Below, one piece after another: positions 34,830 to 42,310 of a stretch of 43,413 nucleotides of DNA (position 1 is the stretch's first letter; every line of letters starts with the position of its first letter). The DNA comes from Ectothiorhodospiraceae bacterium. GTDB lineage: Bacteria > Pseudomonadota > Gammaproteobacteria > XJ16 > Halofilaceae. The position numbers and the translations under genes are program-made. The stretch spans positions 1 to 43,413 of the forward strand of contig SLKC01000016.1 in NCBI GenBank assembly GCA_007134775.1, written 5' to 3'. Under the pieces are notes generated by a model, which saw nothing but the letters and a program-made list of their open reading frames with translations, was not told the DNA's origin and ran no database searches.

Positions 34830-34845
34830 CTGTCTAAAAATACAG
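34830..34845 (+). promoter_or_regulatory. LexA (SOS) box before nrdJ
   Basis: CTGT-CTAAAAAT-ACAG is a perfect CTGT-N8-ACAG LexA site, in an AT-rich patch 57 bases before the nrdJ start. It suggests that the ribonucleotide reductase is induced by DNA damage. Confidence 0.7.
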
Positions 34846-34902
34846 TATCGTCATGGCGATTGAACCGCCATGGCGGATACCGCGAACCGGGGTAGGAGCA
34901 AC

Positions 34903-37900
34903 ATGGATTTCCAGCCGATCTCGAACGACGCGTTCCAGGAGAAGTACGCCAAGAACGGCGAGACGCGCGAACAGCAGCGTGCGCGCGTGGCGAAGGCACT
35001 CGCGAGCGTCGAACGCCACGACCGCGAAAAGTGGGAGCAGCGCTTCGCCCAGACGCTGCACGACGGCTTCGTCCCGGGCGGGCGCATCCAGTCGGGCGCG
35101 GGCACGGGGCTGCAGGTCACGCTGATCAACTGCTTCGTCCAGCCCGTGACCGACAGCATGGAGGGCATCGCCGAGGCCCTGCGCCAGTCCATGCTCACGC
35201 TCAAGGCGGGCGGCGGCGTCGGCTACGACTTCAGCCGCATCCGCCCCAAGGGCGCGCTGGTCAAGGCCGTCATGGCCGAGGCCTCCGGGCCGATCTCGTT
35301 CATGCGCGTGTTCGATCGCGCCTGCGAGACCATCGAGTCCGCCGGCTATCGCCGCGGTGCCCAGATGGGTGTACTGCGCGTCGACCACCCCGACATCCGC
35401 GAATTCATCGAAGCCAAGTACGAGCGCGGCCAGCTGTCCAACTTCAACGTCTCCGTCGGCGTCACCGACGAGTTCATGCAGGCGGTCGAGGACGACGACT
35501 ACTTCGAACTCGTCCACGAGGCCGAACCGTGCGAACGCATCTTCCGCGAACAGGGCGATGCCATCCGCTACGACGAGGCCAAGGAGAAGTGGGTCTACGA
35601 GCGCGTCCGTGCCCGCGAGATCTGGGACTACGTCATGGAGGCGACCTACGACCACGCCGACCCGGGCGTGCTCTTCCTCGATCGCGTCAACAACGAGAAC
35701 AACCTCTGGTACGCCGAGCGCATCGAGGCCTCGAACCCCTGCGTTACCGGCGATACCTGGGTCCACACTGCCGCCGGCCCGCGCCAGGTCCACGAACTCG
35801 TCGGTGAGCCCACGGATCTGCTCGTCAACGGCGAGGCCTACCCGTCGACCGAAGCCGGCTTCTTCGCCACCGGCGAAAAGCCCGTGCTGCGCCTGAGCAC
35901 GGATCGCGGCCAGAGCCTGCGCCTGACTGCCGACCACCCCGTGCTGCGCCGCCAGGCACCGGAGACACCGAAGGGCCCGGCGCCCACCGAGTGGGTCAAG
36001 GCCGGCGATCTGCAGGTCGGCGACGCGATCGTCCTCCACGATCACGGTGCGACCGTCACCTGGGCCGGCCCCTCCAACAGCGACGAGGGCTACGCGCTGG
36101 GCCTGCTGCTCGGCGACGGCACGCTCAAGGAGCAGACCGCCACCCTGTCGGTTTGGGATGCCAGCGTTGAACCGGCCGCTGACGGCTCCGTGCCCGGTAA
36201 TCCGGTGATGCGCGCGGCCGAATCCGCCGTGCGCAGCCTGCCCCACCGCGCCGACCACGGCGGCTGGAGCGCCATCGCGGGGCGCAACGAGTTCCGCCTG
36301 AACTCCGCGAGCCTGCGCGACCTTGCCGGCCGCTTCGGCATGGCGCCGGGGAACAAGACCATCACCCCGGCCATCGAGCGCGCCTCCAGCGACTTCTACG
36401 AGGGCTTCCTGCGCGGCCTCTTCGACGCCGACGGCAACGTCCAGGGCACGCAGACCAAGGGTGTGAGCGTGCGCCTCGCCCAGTCCGACCTGCCCGCGCT
36501 CGAAGCGACTCAGCGCATGCTCGGCCGCCTCGGCATCGGCAGCACGATCTATCGCGAGCGCCGGCCCAAGGGCGAGGCCGAGCTGCCCGACGGCCGCGGC
36601 GGGACCGCAAGCTATGCCATCCAGGCACAGCACGAGCTGGTCATCAGCGGCGGCCACCTCGCCCGCTTCGCCGAGCGTATCGGCTTTACCGACACCGCCA
36701 AGGCGGAGCGCCTGCGTCTGGCGTTGGGCAGCTATCGGCGCCGGCTCAACCGGGCACAATGGCACACTGCCGTGACGGCGATCGAGGCCGACGGCAACGA
36801 GACCGTCTACGACGTCCAGGTCCCCGGCGTCCACGCCTTCGACGCCAATGGCTTGTATGTGCACAACTGCGGTGAGCAGATGTTGCCCAGCTACGGCTGC
36901 TGCTGCCTCGGCTCGGTCAACCTGACGAACTTTGTGGAAAACCCGTTCAGCGCCGATGTGCGCTTCGACTACGAGCGCTACGGCCGCGTCGTGCGCGACT
37001 CCATCCGCATGCTCGACAACGTGCTCGACGCCACCGCATGGCCGCTGCCCGAGCAGGATCGGGAAGCCGAAGCCAAGCGCCGCGTCGGCCTCGGCTACCT
37101 CGGCCTCGGCGATGCCCTGATCATGCTCGGCGTGCGCTACGACAGCGAGGAAGGCCGCGAGATGGCCGCGGCGATGACCCGCGTCATGCGCGACGAGAGC
37201 TACCGCGCCTCGGTCGAGCTTGCGAAGGAGAAGGGTGCATTCCCGCTGTTCGATGCGGAGCAGTACCTCCAGGGTCAGTTCGTCGCGCGCCTGCCCGAGG
37301 ACATCCGCAACGACATCCGCGAGCACGGCATCCGCAACAGCCACCTGATGTCGATCGCGCCCACCGGCACGATCACGCTGGCCTTTGCCGACAACGCCTC
37401 CAACGGCATCGAGCCGCCCTTCTCCTGGACCTACCGGCGCAACAAGCGCATGCCGGACAACACCACGCAGTCCTTCGACGTCGAGGACCACGCCTTCCGC
37501 GTGTGGCGCCAGCTCGGCAACGAGCCGGGCGAGATCGTCAACGGCCGCTACGCCAACCTGCCCGACTCCTTCGTTTCCGCGCTGGAGATGGGTGTCGAGG
37601 ACCACATGCAGATGATCGCCGCGGTCCAGCCCTACATCGACTCGGCGATCTCGAAGACCTGCAACGTGCCGGCCGACTACGACTACGGCGACTTCCGCGA
37701 GCTCTACTCGAAGGCGTGGCGCGCGGGCGCGAAGGGCCTGACCACGTTCCGGCCCAACGACATCACCGGCGCCGTGCTCGAGACCAACCACGACCAGCAG
37801 CAGCCGGCCGAGTTCGACGTCTCCGACGCCGACCGCCGCCTGCGCCTGGACAAGACGCCCTCCCCGGCGCTGGCCAGCCTGCGCTGGCAACACCGGCCCG

Positions 37901-38907
37901 ACTTCAACGACGGCAACCCGGCGCGCACCTACATGGTCAAGCATCCGGGCGGCAAGTTCGCCGTGTTCGTCGGCTACGTCGAGAACGGCGAGAAGCACCC
38001 GTTCGAGGTCTGGCTCAACGGCGCCGAACAGCCGCGCGGTGCCGGCGCGATCGCCAAGGCCCTGTCCATGGACATGCGCACGCAGGACACCGCCTGGCTC
38101 AAGACCAAGCTCGACAGCCTGGCCAAGGTGCATGACCAGTCCTTCGAGATGCCGATGCCGCCCGACGGCGAGCTGCGCCACGTGCCGTCGGCCGTCGCCG
38201 CCATCGCCATCCTGGTGCGCCACTGCTGCGAACAGCTCGGCACCTTCGAGCGCAAAACCGACACGCCGGTGCTCGACGCGCTGATGTCGCCCAAGGAGCC
38301 GAAGACCGGCCCCAACGGCACCATGTCCTGGACCGTCGACGTGCGCAATCCGAGCACGGGCGACGACTTCGTCCTCGGCATCAAGGAACTGGTCCTGCCC
38401 GACGGCGAGCGCCGCCCCTACAGCATGTGGCTCGCGGGCGAGTACCCGCGCGCGCTGGATGGCCTGTGCAAGGTCCTGAGCTTCGACATGCGCGTCATCG
38501 ACCCGGCGTGGATCGGCGCCAAGCTGCGCACCCTGGTCGACTTCCCCGAGACCCAGGGCGACTTCCTCGCCTGGGTCCCGGGCCAGGACCGCCAGGCCGT
38601 GCAACCCTCCACCGTCGCGTACATCGCCCGGCTCATGGTCCACCGCTATCAGATGCTCGGCATCCTCGACAGTGAAGGCTTCCCGGTGAACCCGATGGAG
38701 GTGATGTTCCACGACACCAGCGCCAGCCGCCGCCTGGGTGACAACGTGATCCCTATGCAGCAACCCGAGGAAGCCCCGGCCCGCGCCGTCGGCGCCAACG
38801 AAGTCACCCCGGGCCGCCGCTGCGACGAGTGCGGCAACTACGCCATGATCAAGAAGGACGGGTGCGATTTCTGCACCGCTTGTGGGGCGATGGGGGGGTG
38901 TGGCTGA
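34903..38907 (+). CDS. nrdJ: Class II (adenosylcobalamin-dependent) ribonucleotide reductase with intein
   Basis: The precursor has 1334 residues; removing the 376-residue intein leaves about 958. The enzyme makes deoxyribonucleotides for DNA synthesis. Redox Cys in LINCFVQPV, glycine-rich GGGVGYDFSRIRP, catalytic NP/CGEQ at the intein junction, the partner Cys in SKTCNVPADYDYG and phosphate site MSIAPTGTITL are visible. Two tandem TSCPD-like repeats (FAVFVGYVENGEKHPFEVWL and FVLGIKELVLPDGERRPYSM) precede a C-terminal Cys-rich tail (CDECGNYAMI...CDFCTACGAMGGCG) typical of class II enzymes. Start ATG 34903 has TAGGAG 7 bases upstream; ATG 34870 in frame lies between LexA box and this site and is less likely. 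HicA-like and HicB-like genes follow. Confidence 0.93.
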   Translation: MDFQPISNDAFQEKYAKNGETREQQRARVAKALASVERHDREKWEQRFAQTLHDGFVPGGRIQSGAGTGLQVTLINCFVQPVTDSMEGIAEALRQSMLTLKAGGGVGYDFSRIRPKGALVKAVMAEASGPISFMRVFDRACETIESAGYRRGAQMGVLRVDHPDIREFIEAKYERGQLSNFNVSVGVTDEFMQAVEDDDYFELVHEAEPCERIFREQGDAIRYDEAKEKWVYERVRAREIWDYVMEATYDHADPGVLFLDRVNNENNLWYAERIEASNPCVTGDTWVHTAAGPRQVHELVGEPTDLLVNGEAYPSTEAGFFATGEKPVLRLSTDRGQSLRLTADHPVLRRQAPETPKGPAPTEWVKAGDLQVGDAIVLHDHGATVTWAGPSNSDEGYALGLLLGDGTLKEQTATLSVWDASVEPAADGSVPGNPVMRAAESAVRSLPHRADHGGWSAIAGRNEFRLNSASLRDLAGRFGMAPGNKTITPAIERASSDFYEGFLRGLFDADGNVQGTQTKGVSVRLAQSDLPALEATQRMLGRLGIGSTIYRERRPKGEAELPDGRGGTASYAIQAQHELVISGGHLARFAERIGFTDTAKAERLRLALGSYRRRLNRAQWHTAVTAIEADGNETVYDVQVPGVHAFDANGLYVHNCGEQMLPSYGCCCLGSVNLTNFVENPFSADVRFDYERYGRVVRDSIRMLDNVLDATAWPLPEQDREAEAKRRVGLGYLGLGDALIMLGVRYDSEEGREMAAAMTRVMRDESYRASVELAKEKGAFPLFDAEQYLQGQFVARLPEDIRNDIREHGIRNSHLMSIAPTGTITLAFADNASNGIEPPFSWTYRRNKRMPDNTTQSFDVEDHAFRVWRQLGNEPGEIVNGRYANLPDSFVSALEMGVEDHMQMIAAVQPYIDSAISKTCNVPADYDYGDFRELYSKAWRAGAKGLTTFRPNDITGAVLETNHDQQQPAEFDVSDADRRLRLDKTPSPALASLRWQHRPDFNDGNPARTYMVKHPGGKFAVFVGYVENGEKHPFEVWLNGAEQPRGAGAIAKALSMDMRTQDTAWLKTKLDSLAKVHDQSFEMPMPPDGELRHVPSAVAAIAILVRHCCEQLGTFERKTDTPVLDALMSPKEPKTGPNGTMSWTVDVRNPSTGDDFVLGIKELVLPDGERRPYSMWLAGEYPRALDGLCKVLSFDMRVIDPAWIGAKLRTLVDFPETQGDFLAWVPGQDRQAVQPSTVAYIARLMVHRYQMLGILDSEGFPVNPMEVMFHDTSASRRLGDNVIPMQQPEEAPARAVGANEVTPGRRCDECGNYAMIKKDGCDFCTACGAMGGCG
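35740..36867 (+). mobile_element. Intein with LAGLIDADG homing endonuclease in nrdJ
   Basis: A 376-residue in-frame insertion. It begins with Cys1 (CVTGDTWV, block A), has the block B TxxH motif in LRLTADHPVLRR, and ends with block F (ETVYDVQVPGVHAFDANG) and block G (LYVHN) followed by Cys+1. Both LAGLIDADG-type motifs are present, GLLLGDG and FLRGLFDADG, so the homing endonuclease may be active. The Cys+1 is the catalytic radical cysteine of the reductase, so the enzyme stays dead until splicing. All splice residues appear intact, which predicts an active intein. Confidence 0.93.
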
Positions 38908-38965
38908 CCCATCCCTCGGCTCTGACGAGCCGCTGACGCCAGGGACGGCACGCCGGGATACTACG

Positions 38966-39226
38966 GTGAGCCAGTTGGAGAAACTACGGGCGACGATCCT
39001 TGCCGGGACGTCGGATACGAATATCGACTTCCCGACCCTACGCAAGCTCCTCAAGCGGCTGGGATTTGCCGAAAGGGTTCGGGGCAGCCACCCTATCTTC
39101 AGCCATAAGGACATGGAGGAAATCCTGAGTCTGCAACCCCAAAGCGGGAAGGCAAGGCCCTATCAGGTCAAACAGGTCCGGCAAGTTCTGGTGAAGTACC
39201 GGCTCGGAGATGCCGATGTCGATTGA
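38966..39226 (+). CDS. hicA: HicA-like toxin (mRNA interferase)
   Basis: An 86-residue dsRBD-like toxin of the HicA/YcfA family. It shows IDFPTLRKLLKRLGFAERVRGSHPIF, with the conserved Gly-Ser-His of the active site (shown split here: ERV-RGSHPIF), and ends ARPYQVKQVRQVLVKYRL, the usual final helix. Such toxins cleave mRNA and block growth. The start is set at GTG 38966 by family length; in-frame GTG codons back to 38900, overlapping the nrdJ stop, would add an unrelated Pro/Thr-rich leader. It lies 58 bases after nrdJ and overlaps the antitoxin gene by 11 bases. Confidence 0.8.
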   Translation: MSQLEKLRATILAGTSDTNIDFPTLRKLLKRLGFAERVRGSHPIFSHKDMEEILSLQPQSGKARPYQVKQVRQVLVKYRLGDADVD

Positions 39227-39428
39227 GTACGAGATGGTCATCTATTGGAGCGAGGAGGACGCGGCCTTCATCGTCGAGGTCCCGGAGCTGCCTGGCTGCA
39301 TGACCGACGGCGAGACCTACGAGGCTGCCGTCGCGAACGCTCAGCACGTCATCCAGGAATGGATCGAGACTGCGGAAGAACTGGGCCGCGCGGTGCCAAA
39401 GGCCCGTAACCGGCTCATGTCTGAATGA
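39216..39428 (+). CDS. hicB: HicB-like antitoxin
   Basis: A 70-residue antitoxin with the partly degraded RNase-H-like HicB fold. EYEMVIYWSEEDAAFIVEVP and ELPGCMTDGETYEAAVANAQ are the hallmark strands and helix. This short form lacks a C-terminal DNA-binding domain, so autoregulation may need another partner. The start ATG 39216 has GGAG 6 bases upstream, inside the hicA 3' end; ATG 39210 overlaps that site and is less likely. The toxin-first order is the usual hicAB order. About 135 bases downstream to 39564 hold nothing I can name. Confidence 0.82.
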   Translation: MSIEYEMVIYWSEEDAAFIVEVPELPGCMTDGETYEAAVANAQHVIQEWIETAEELGRAVPKARNRLMSE

Positions 39429-39564
39429 TCCAGGTGGTGTAGCGTCTCGGGCCTTCATCGGCTCTCCAGCTCGACCGATTTCAGGTGATACGAGAGACAG
39501 GCGCCGGAGCCTGAGGGAAGCCGGCGAAGACGCAGCAAGGTGCAGGACAGGCGGTCCAAACGCG

Positions 39565-39861
39565 CTACAGACTATCGAGATCGTCAGGGAGCAGTTCGCG
39601 GTAGTGCATCACCGTGATCACGTCGATGCGCTCGGCTCCGACGCGGTAGATGATCCGGTAGGGGCGTTCGAGCACTTCGCGCAGATCGGGTTGTGCATAT
39701 TCGGGCACGGCACGGCCGATGCGCGGGAGCTCTTGCAGGCGCCAAGAGCGTTCGACGATCCGCGTAATCGTGGGTTCAACGGCCATCGGCCGCTGCTCGC
39801 GGATATGCTCGGCAATTCGGCGCAGCCGGGCCTTGGCCCGCGCGCTCCAGTAGACCCTCAT
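39565..39861 (-). CDS. ParE/RelE-superfamily toxin
   Basis: A 98-residue toxin of the ParE group. It begins VYWSARAKARLRRIAEHI, the usual helical hairpin, and contains the core REVLERPYRIIYRVGAERI followed by DVITVMHYRELL. ParE toxins poison DNA gyrase, while RelE members cleave mRNA; the sequence favours ParE. The start ATG 39861 overlaps the antitoxin stop (ATGA), so antitoxin then toxin is the translation order. The gene is convergent with the HicAB-like pair. Confidence 0.85.
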   Translation of the reverse strand: MRVYWSARAKARLRRIAEHIREQRPMAVEPTITRIVERSWRLQELPRIGRAVPEYAQPDLREVLERPYRIIYRVGAERIDVITVMHYRELLPDDLDSL

Positions 39862-40067
39862 TCGGGCCGATCAATGCCGAACTCGCGCATGACCTCTTCG
39901 ACGGGGGTCACCCGCCCGGCATCGCTGTCGGCCAGGCCTCGCTCGATCTCCCAGCGCACGACCATGCGATAAACCACATCGTGCCAGCTCGCATCATCGG
40001 GCAACTGGTCGATCAACTCATGTGCCTGCGCCTTCGGGGTCTTGGCCGATTCCATGGTTCGCTTCAC
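39858..40067 (-). CDS. Antitoxin partner of the ParE-like toxin
   Basis: A 69-residue acidic protein. It contains KAQAHELIDQLPDDASWHDV and EIERGLADSDAGRVTPVEEV, a pattern common in antitoxins placed before ParE/RelE toxins (lipase-like helix pair followed by a GRVTPVEEV tail). No ribbon-helix-helix is obvious. The start is set at GTG 40067, which has AGAGGT 7 bases upstream; ATG 40085 and ATG 40055 are alternatives. A TACAAT sequence (40089-40084 on the minus strand) is a likely -10. Function is inferred from size and position. Confidence 0.7.
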   Translation of the reverse strand: MKRTMESAKTPKAQAHELIDQLPDDASWHDVVYRMVVRWEIERGLADSDAGRVTPVEEVMREFGIDRPE

Positions 40068-40160
40068 GTCAGTACCTCTGGTCATTGTACACCGCCATCG
40101 CCGGCCTCGGCGTCGAGTTGTTACCTCTCCCCCATGAAATAGGCAACCAGGCAGCGATTG

Positions 40161-40374
40161 TCCCGGGCCTTGGCCGGGAAACAGGGGGCAGAGTCAATAA
40201 CCGGGACAATGCGCACACGCGGTTGCCGCGATCGCCACGTACATCGCGTTCAGGCGTCCGTGTTCACGTGTGCGTCGCGCCTTCGGCGCGAGGCGCACCT
40301 ACGGCGTGCGCCGTGCGCCGATCCCGTAGGTGCGCTTTGGCCCGCGCCAGCGGGACAACGCGCACACGGTGTTG
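40161..40374. repeat. Palindrome and direct-repeat patch
   Basis: The 310 bases between the TA genes and the oxygenase stop contain no gene. Direct repeats CGGGACAATGCGCACACG (40202) and CGGGACAACGCGCACACG (40350) flank a perfect 12-bp inverted repeat (40293-40304 with 40324-40335) and a small stem TCGCGCC-TTC-GGCGCGA (40275-40291). A near-palindrome TCCCGGGCCTTGGCCGGGA lies at 40161-40179. It resembles REP-type intergenic repeats. Confidence 0.6.
40182..40195 (+). repeat. CAGGGGGCAGAGTC repeat, left copy
   Basis: A short repeat also found, with one base fewer, at 42224-42236 in the same orientation. The two copies bracket the oxygenase-LysR pair. Such sequences are often seen next to REP-associated or IS200-like transposases, but no transposase gene is here. 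Confidence 0.5.
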
Positions 40375-40395
40375 CGGGCCGAAACAAGCTGTACT

Positions 40396-41247
40396 TCAGT
40401 CCACCAGGGCATCCTGGCGCATGCCAGCGCGTTCGAGGTGGACCGGGAGCACGCGGCCGTAGAGCTGCTTCATTCGGTGCGGCTGTCCCACCATCTCGGG
40501 ATCGCGCGCCCAGGACGGAATGGCGACGTGGCGGGCACGGCTGCCTGCAATCTCGGTGACCCGGTGAAGCGTGTAGCGCCCGAGGAAGAGCTGCATGTCA
40601 CCGGCGCCGAGGTCGAGTGTCCGGATCCGGCTGCGATCACCTGACATGACCGCCGCGACATCGTCGTAGTGTTCGTCCTCCGGGTCCCTGATGCCGGGGG
40701 CGTACTCGAAGATCCCGCCCTGCTCGGGGCGCTGGATCATCCAGGTGACGGTGAACTCGTTGGTGTCGAAGTGCCACGGGAAGCTGTCGCCCGGCTGCAT
40801 GACGTTGAATGGCATGCACGCAAGGGGGTCCGCATACTGGTACAGCGGATCGATCCCGAACACATCCGCAACGAACGTCGTGAGCACCTCGCTGTTGTAG
40901 AGCGTCCAGAGATCCGAGGAGGGATCGATGAGGTCGGCGCAGACGAAACCGTTGGTGCGTTCCTGAAATCGGTTCACGGGATGCTCGTCACCAAGCTCTT
41001 CGTTCGCCTCACGGAAGTAGGGATTATGAGCGGTCCGGTGACGATGGGCCCGGGGGGCCAAGCACTCGGCTTCCTCCGCGATGCGGCCGATGGTGTCGGG
41101 GCGCAGGAACCCGGACAGGGTGCAGCAGCCATCATCGGCGAGGGATTCCCGGCACCGGGCGACGAGATCGTCGTAGGCCCGCGTGCCCGGTTCATGGATC
41201 GGGTAGCGGTCCGCATCAAAGATGTCGGTCAGCGCTGCATCAGCCAT
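40396..41247 (-). CDS. Fe(II)/2-oxoglutarate-dependent oxygenase-like protein
   Basis: A 283-residue protein with the features of a non-heme iron/2-oxoglutarate dioxygenase: iron ligands His-x-Asp in FPWHFDTNEFTVTW (near residue 157) and a distal His in GRYTLHRVTEI (near residue 230), with Arg in GSRARHVAI as likely 2-oxoglutarate contact. The N-terminal half is a helical cap. The start ATG 41247 has GGAGG 10 bases upstream. It is divergent from a LysR regulator, 114 bases apart, so that regulator probably controls it. The substrate is unknown; HalD/ArpA-type amino-acid oxygenases are the nearest idea. Confidence 0.7.
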   Translation of the reverse strand: MADAALTDIFDADRYPIHEPGTRAYDDLVARCRESLADDGCCTLSGFLRPDTIGRIAEEAECLAPRAHRHRTAHNPYFREANEELGDEHPVNRFQERTNGFVCADLIDPSSDLWTLYNSEVLTTFVADVFGIDPLYQYADPLACMPFNVMQPGDSFPWHFDTNEFTVTWMIQRPEQGGIFEYAPGIRDPEDEHYDDVAAVMSGDRSRIRTLDLGAGDMQLFLGRYTLHRVTEIAGSRARHVAIPSWARDPEMVGQPHRMKQLYGRVLPVHLERAGMRQDALVD

Positions 41248-41361
41248 CGCTTTTCGCCTCCGTTACGTGTGGGTATGCCCTAGTGTCATCGAGCCACACC
41301 CAATCGCGGAAGCGAAATTTGTTAGGGTCTAGGATCAAGAAATTCGATCGCGGGCCCTGAC

Positions 41362-42216
41362 ATGAATATCGAGCACATGCGCGCTTTCCTCGATGTCGCG
41401 GCAACGGGGAGCTTCCAGCTCGCCTCGGAACGACTGAACGTGACTCAGTCCACGGTCTCGGCACGCATCAAGGTGCTCGAACAGCGGCTGGGCTCGATGC
41501 TGTTCCAACGCCGACGCTCGGGTGCCGCACTCACCGCGGCAGGACGCCACTTCCACCGCTACGCGCTGACGGCCGTGCGCGCATGGGAGCAGGCCCGCCA
41601 CGACATCGCGCTTCCGGAAGAGCTGAGCGGCGTGATCGGCCTCGGACTCCAGCCGCCCCTCTGGGACCGAATCGGCTGCGGTTGGATCGAGCGCATCCGG
41701 GAACGCACCCCCCAGCTCGGCGTGCGCACCGCACTGGACTATTCGGAACCGTTGACCCGCCTGCTCTGCGATGGCTTCCTCGACGTTGCAGTCCTCTACG
41801 TTCCCCAGCAACGGCCCAACCTGAAGGTCGAGTGGCTCATGGAGGAGGATCTGGTTCTCGTGTCGGGGAACTCCGAGCAGGACGCCACTCCGCTGCCGGG
41901 CAGCGACTACATCTTCGTCGACTGGGGCGACGATTTTCGCCACCAGCACGCCCTGGCGTTCCCGGATGCGCGGACACCGGCGCTCCAGCTCGACGACGCC
42001 ACCATGGCCCTGCAGTTCGTGCTCCGCCACGGCGCGTGTGCCTACCTGCTGGAGAGTATCGCGCGTCCCTATCTCGACGAAGGTTCACTTCGGCGGATCG
42101 AAGAAGCCCCTGTCTTCAGCCGCGCCACCTACGTCGCCTATCCCGAGGAGCCCATCGACGAGGGACACCTTCAGGTCGCACTTGAGGAACTCAACGCACT
42201 GGTCACTCGCGCCTGA
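41362..42216 (+). CDS. LysR-family transcriptional regulator
   Basis: A 284-residue LysR regulator. N-terminal winged helix (residues 1-60): MRAFLDVAATGSFQLASERL then VTQSTVSARIKVLEQRLG. The C-terminal co-inducer domain (about 90-280) is complete. It is divergent from the oxygenase gene. The 114-base spacer contains GTGTGGGT (41259) and, further on, CCACACCC, a loose inverted pair that may be part of its operator. The ribosome site before ATG 41362 is weak. The effector is unknown and is probably a substrate or product of the oxygenase. Confidence 0.88.
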   Translation: MNIEHMRAFLDVAATGSFQLASERLNVTQSTVSARIKVLEQRLGSMLFQRRRSGAALTAAGRHFHRYALTAVRAWEQARHDIALPEELSGVIGLGLQPPLWDRIGCGWIERIRERTPQLGVRTALDYSEPLTRLLCDGFLDVAVLYVPQQRPNLKVEWLMEEDLVLVSGNSEQDATPLPGSDYIFVDWGDDFRHQHALAFPDARTPALQLDDATMALQFVLRHGACAYLLESIARPYLDEGSLRRIEEAPVFSRATYVAYPEEPIDEGHLQVALEELNALVTRA

Positions 42217-42223
42217 AGGGAAT

Positions 42224-42236
42224 CAGGGGCAGAGTC
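42224..42236 (+). repeat. CAGGGGCAGAGTC repeat, right copy
   Basis: Right partner of the repeat at 40182, directly after the LysR stop. The remaining bases to 42310 hold no gene that I can support. Confidence 0.5.
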
Positions 42237-42310
42237 GTAATCGTCCTTTCGCGTTGCTCCTGATCCAGTCCACGCCTTTGCTGCCTTTGATCTCGAATTG
42301 ACGAATCGAC

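Noticed and set aside
34471-34902. Cobalamin riboswitch before the cobalamin-dependent reductase
   Set aside because: I found no B12-box-like sequence in the leader; the visible stems do not match that fold.
34834-39114. A 1426-residue open frame antisense to nrdJ
   Set aside because: It mirrors nrdJ and its intein over the full length, is low in complexity (Val/Ala/Gly/His/Arg) and has no family motif; it is a by-product of high GC content and the codon pattern of nrdJ.
42223-42310. Fragment of a protein gene on the minus strand (FEIKGSKGVDWIRSN)
   Set aside because: Too short to support; it may be a remnant linked to the adjacent repeat, but there is no family match I can name.
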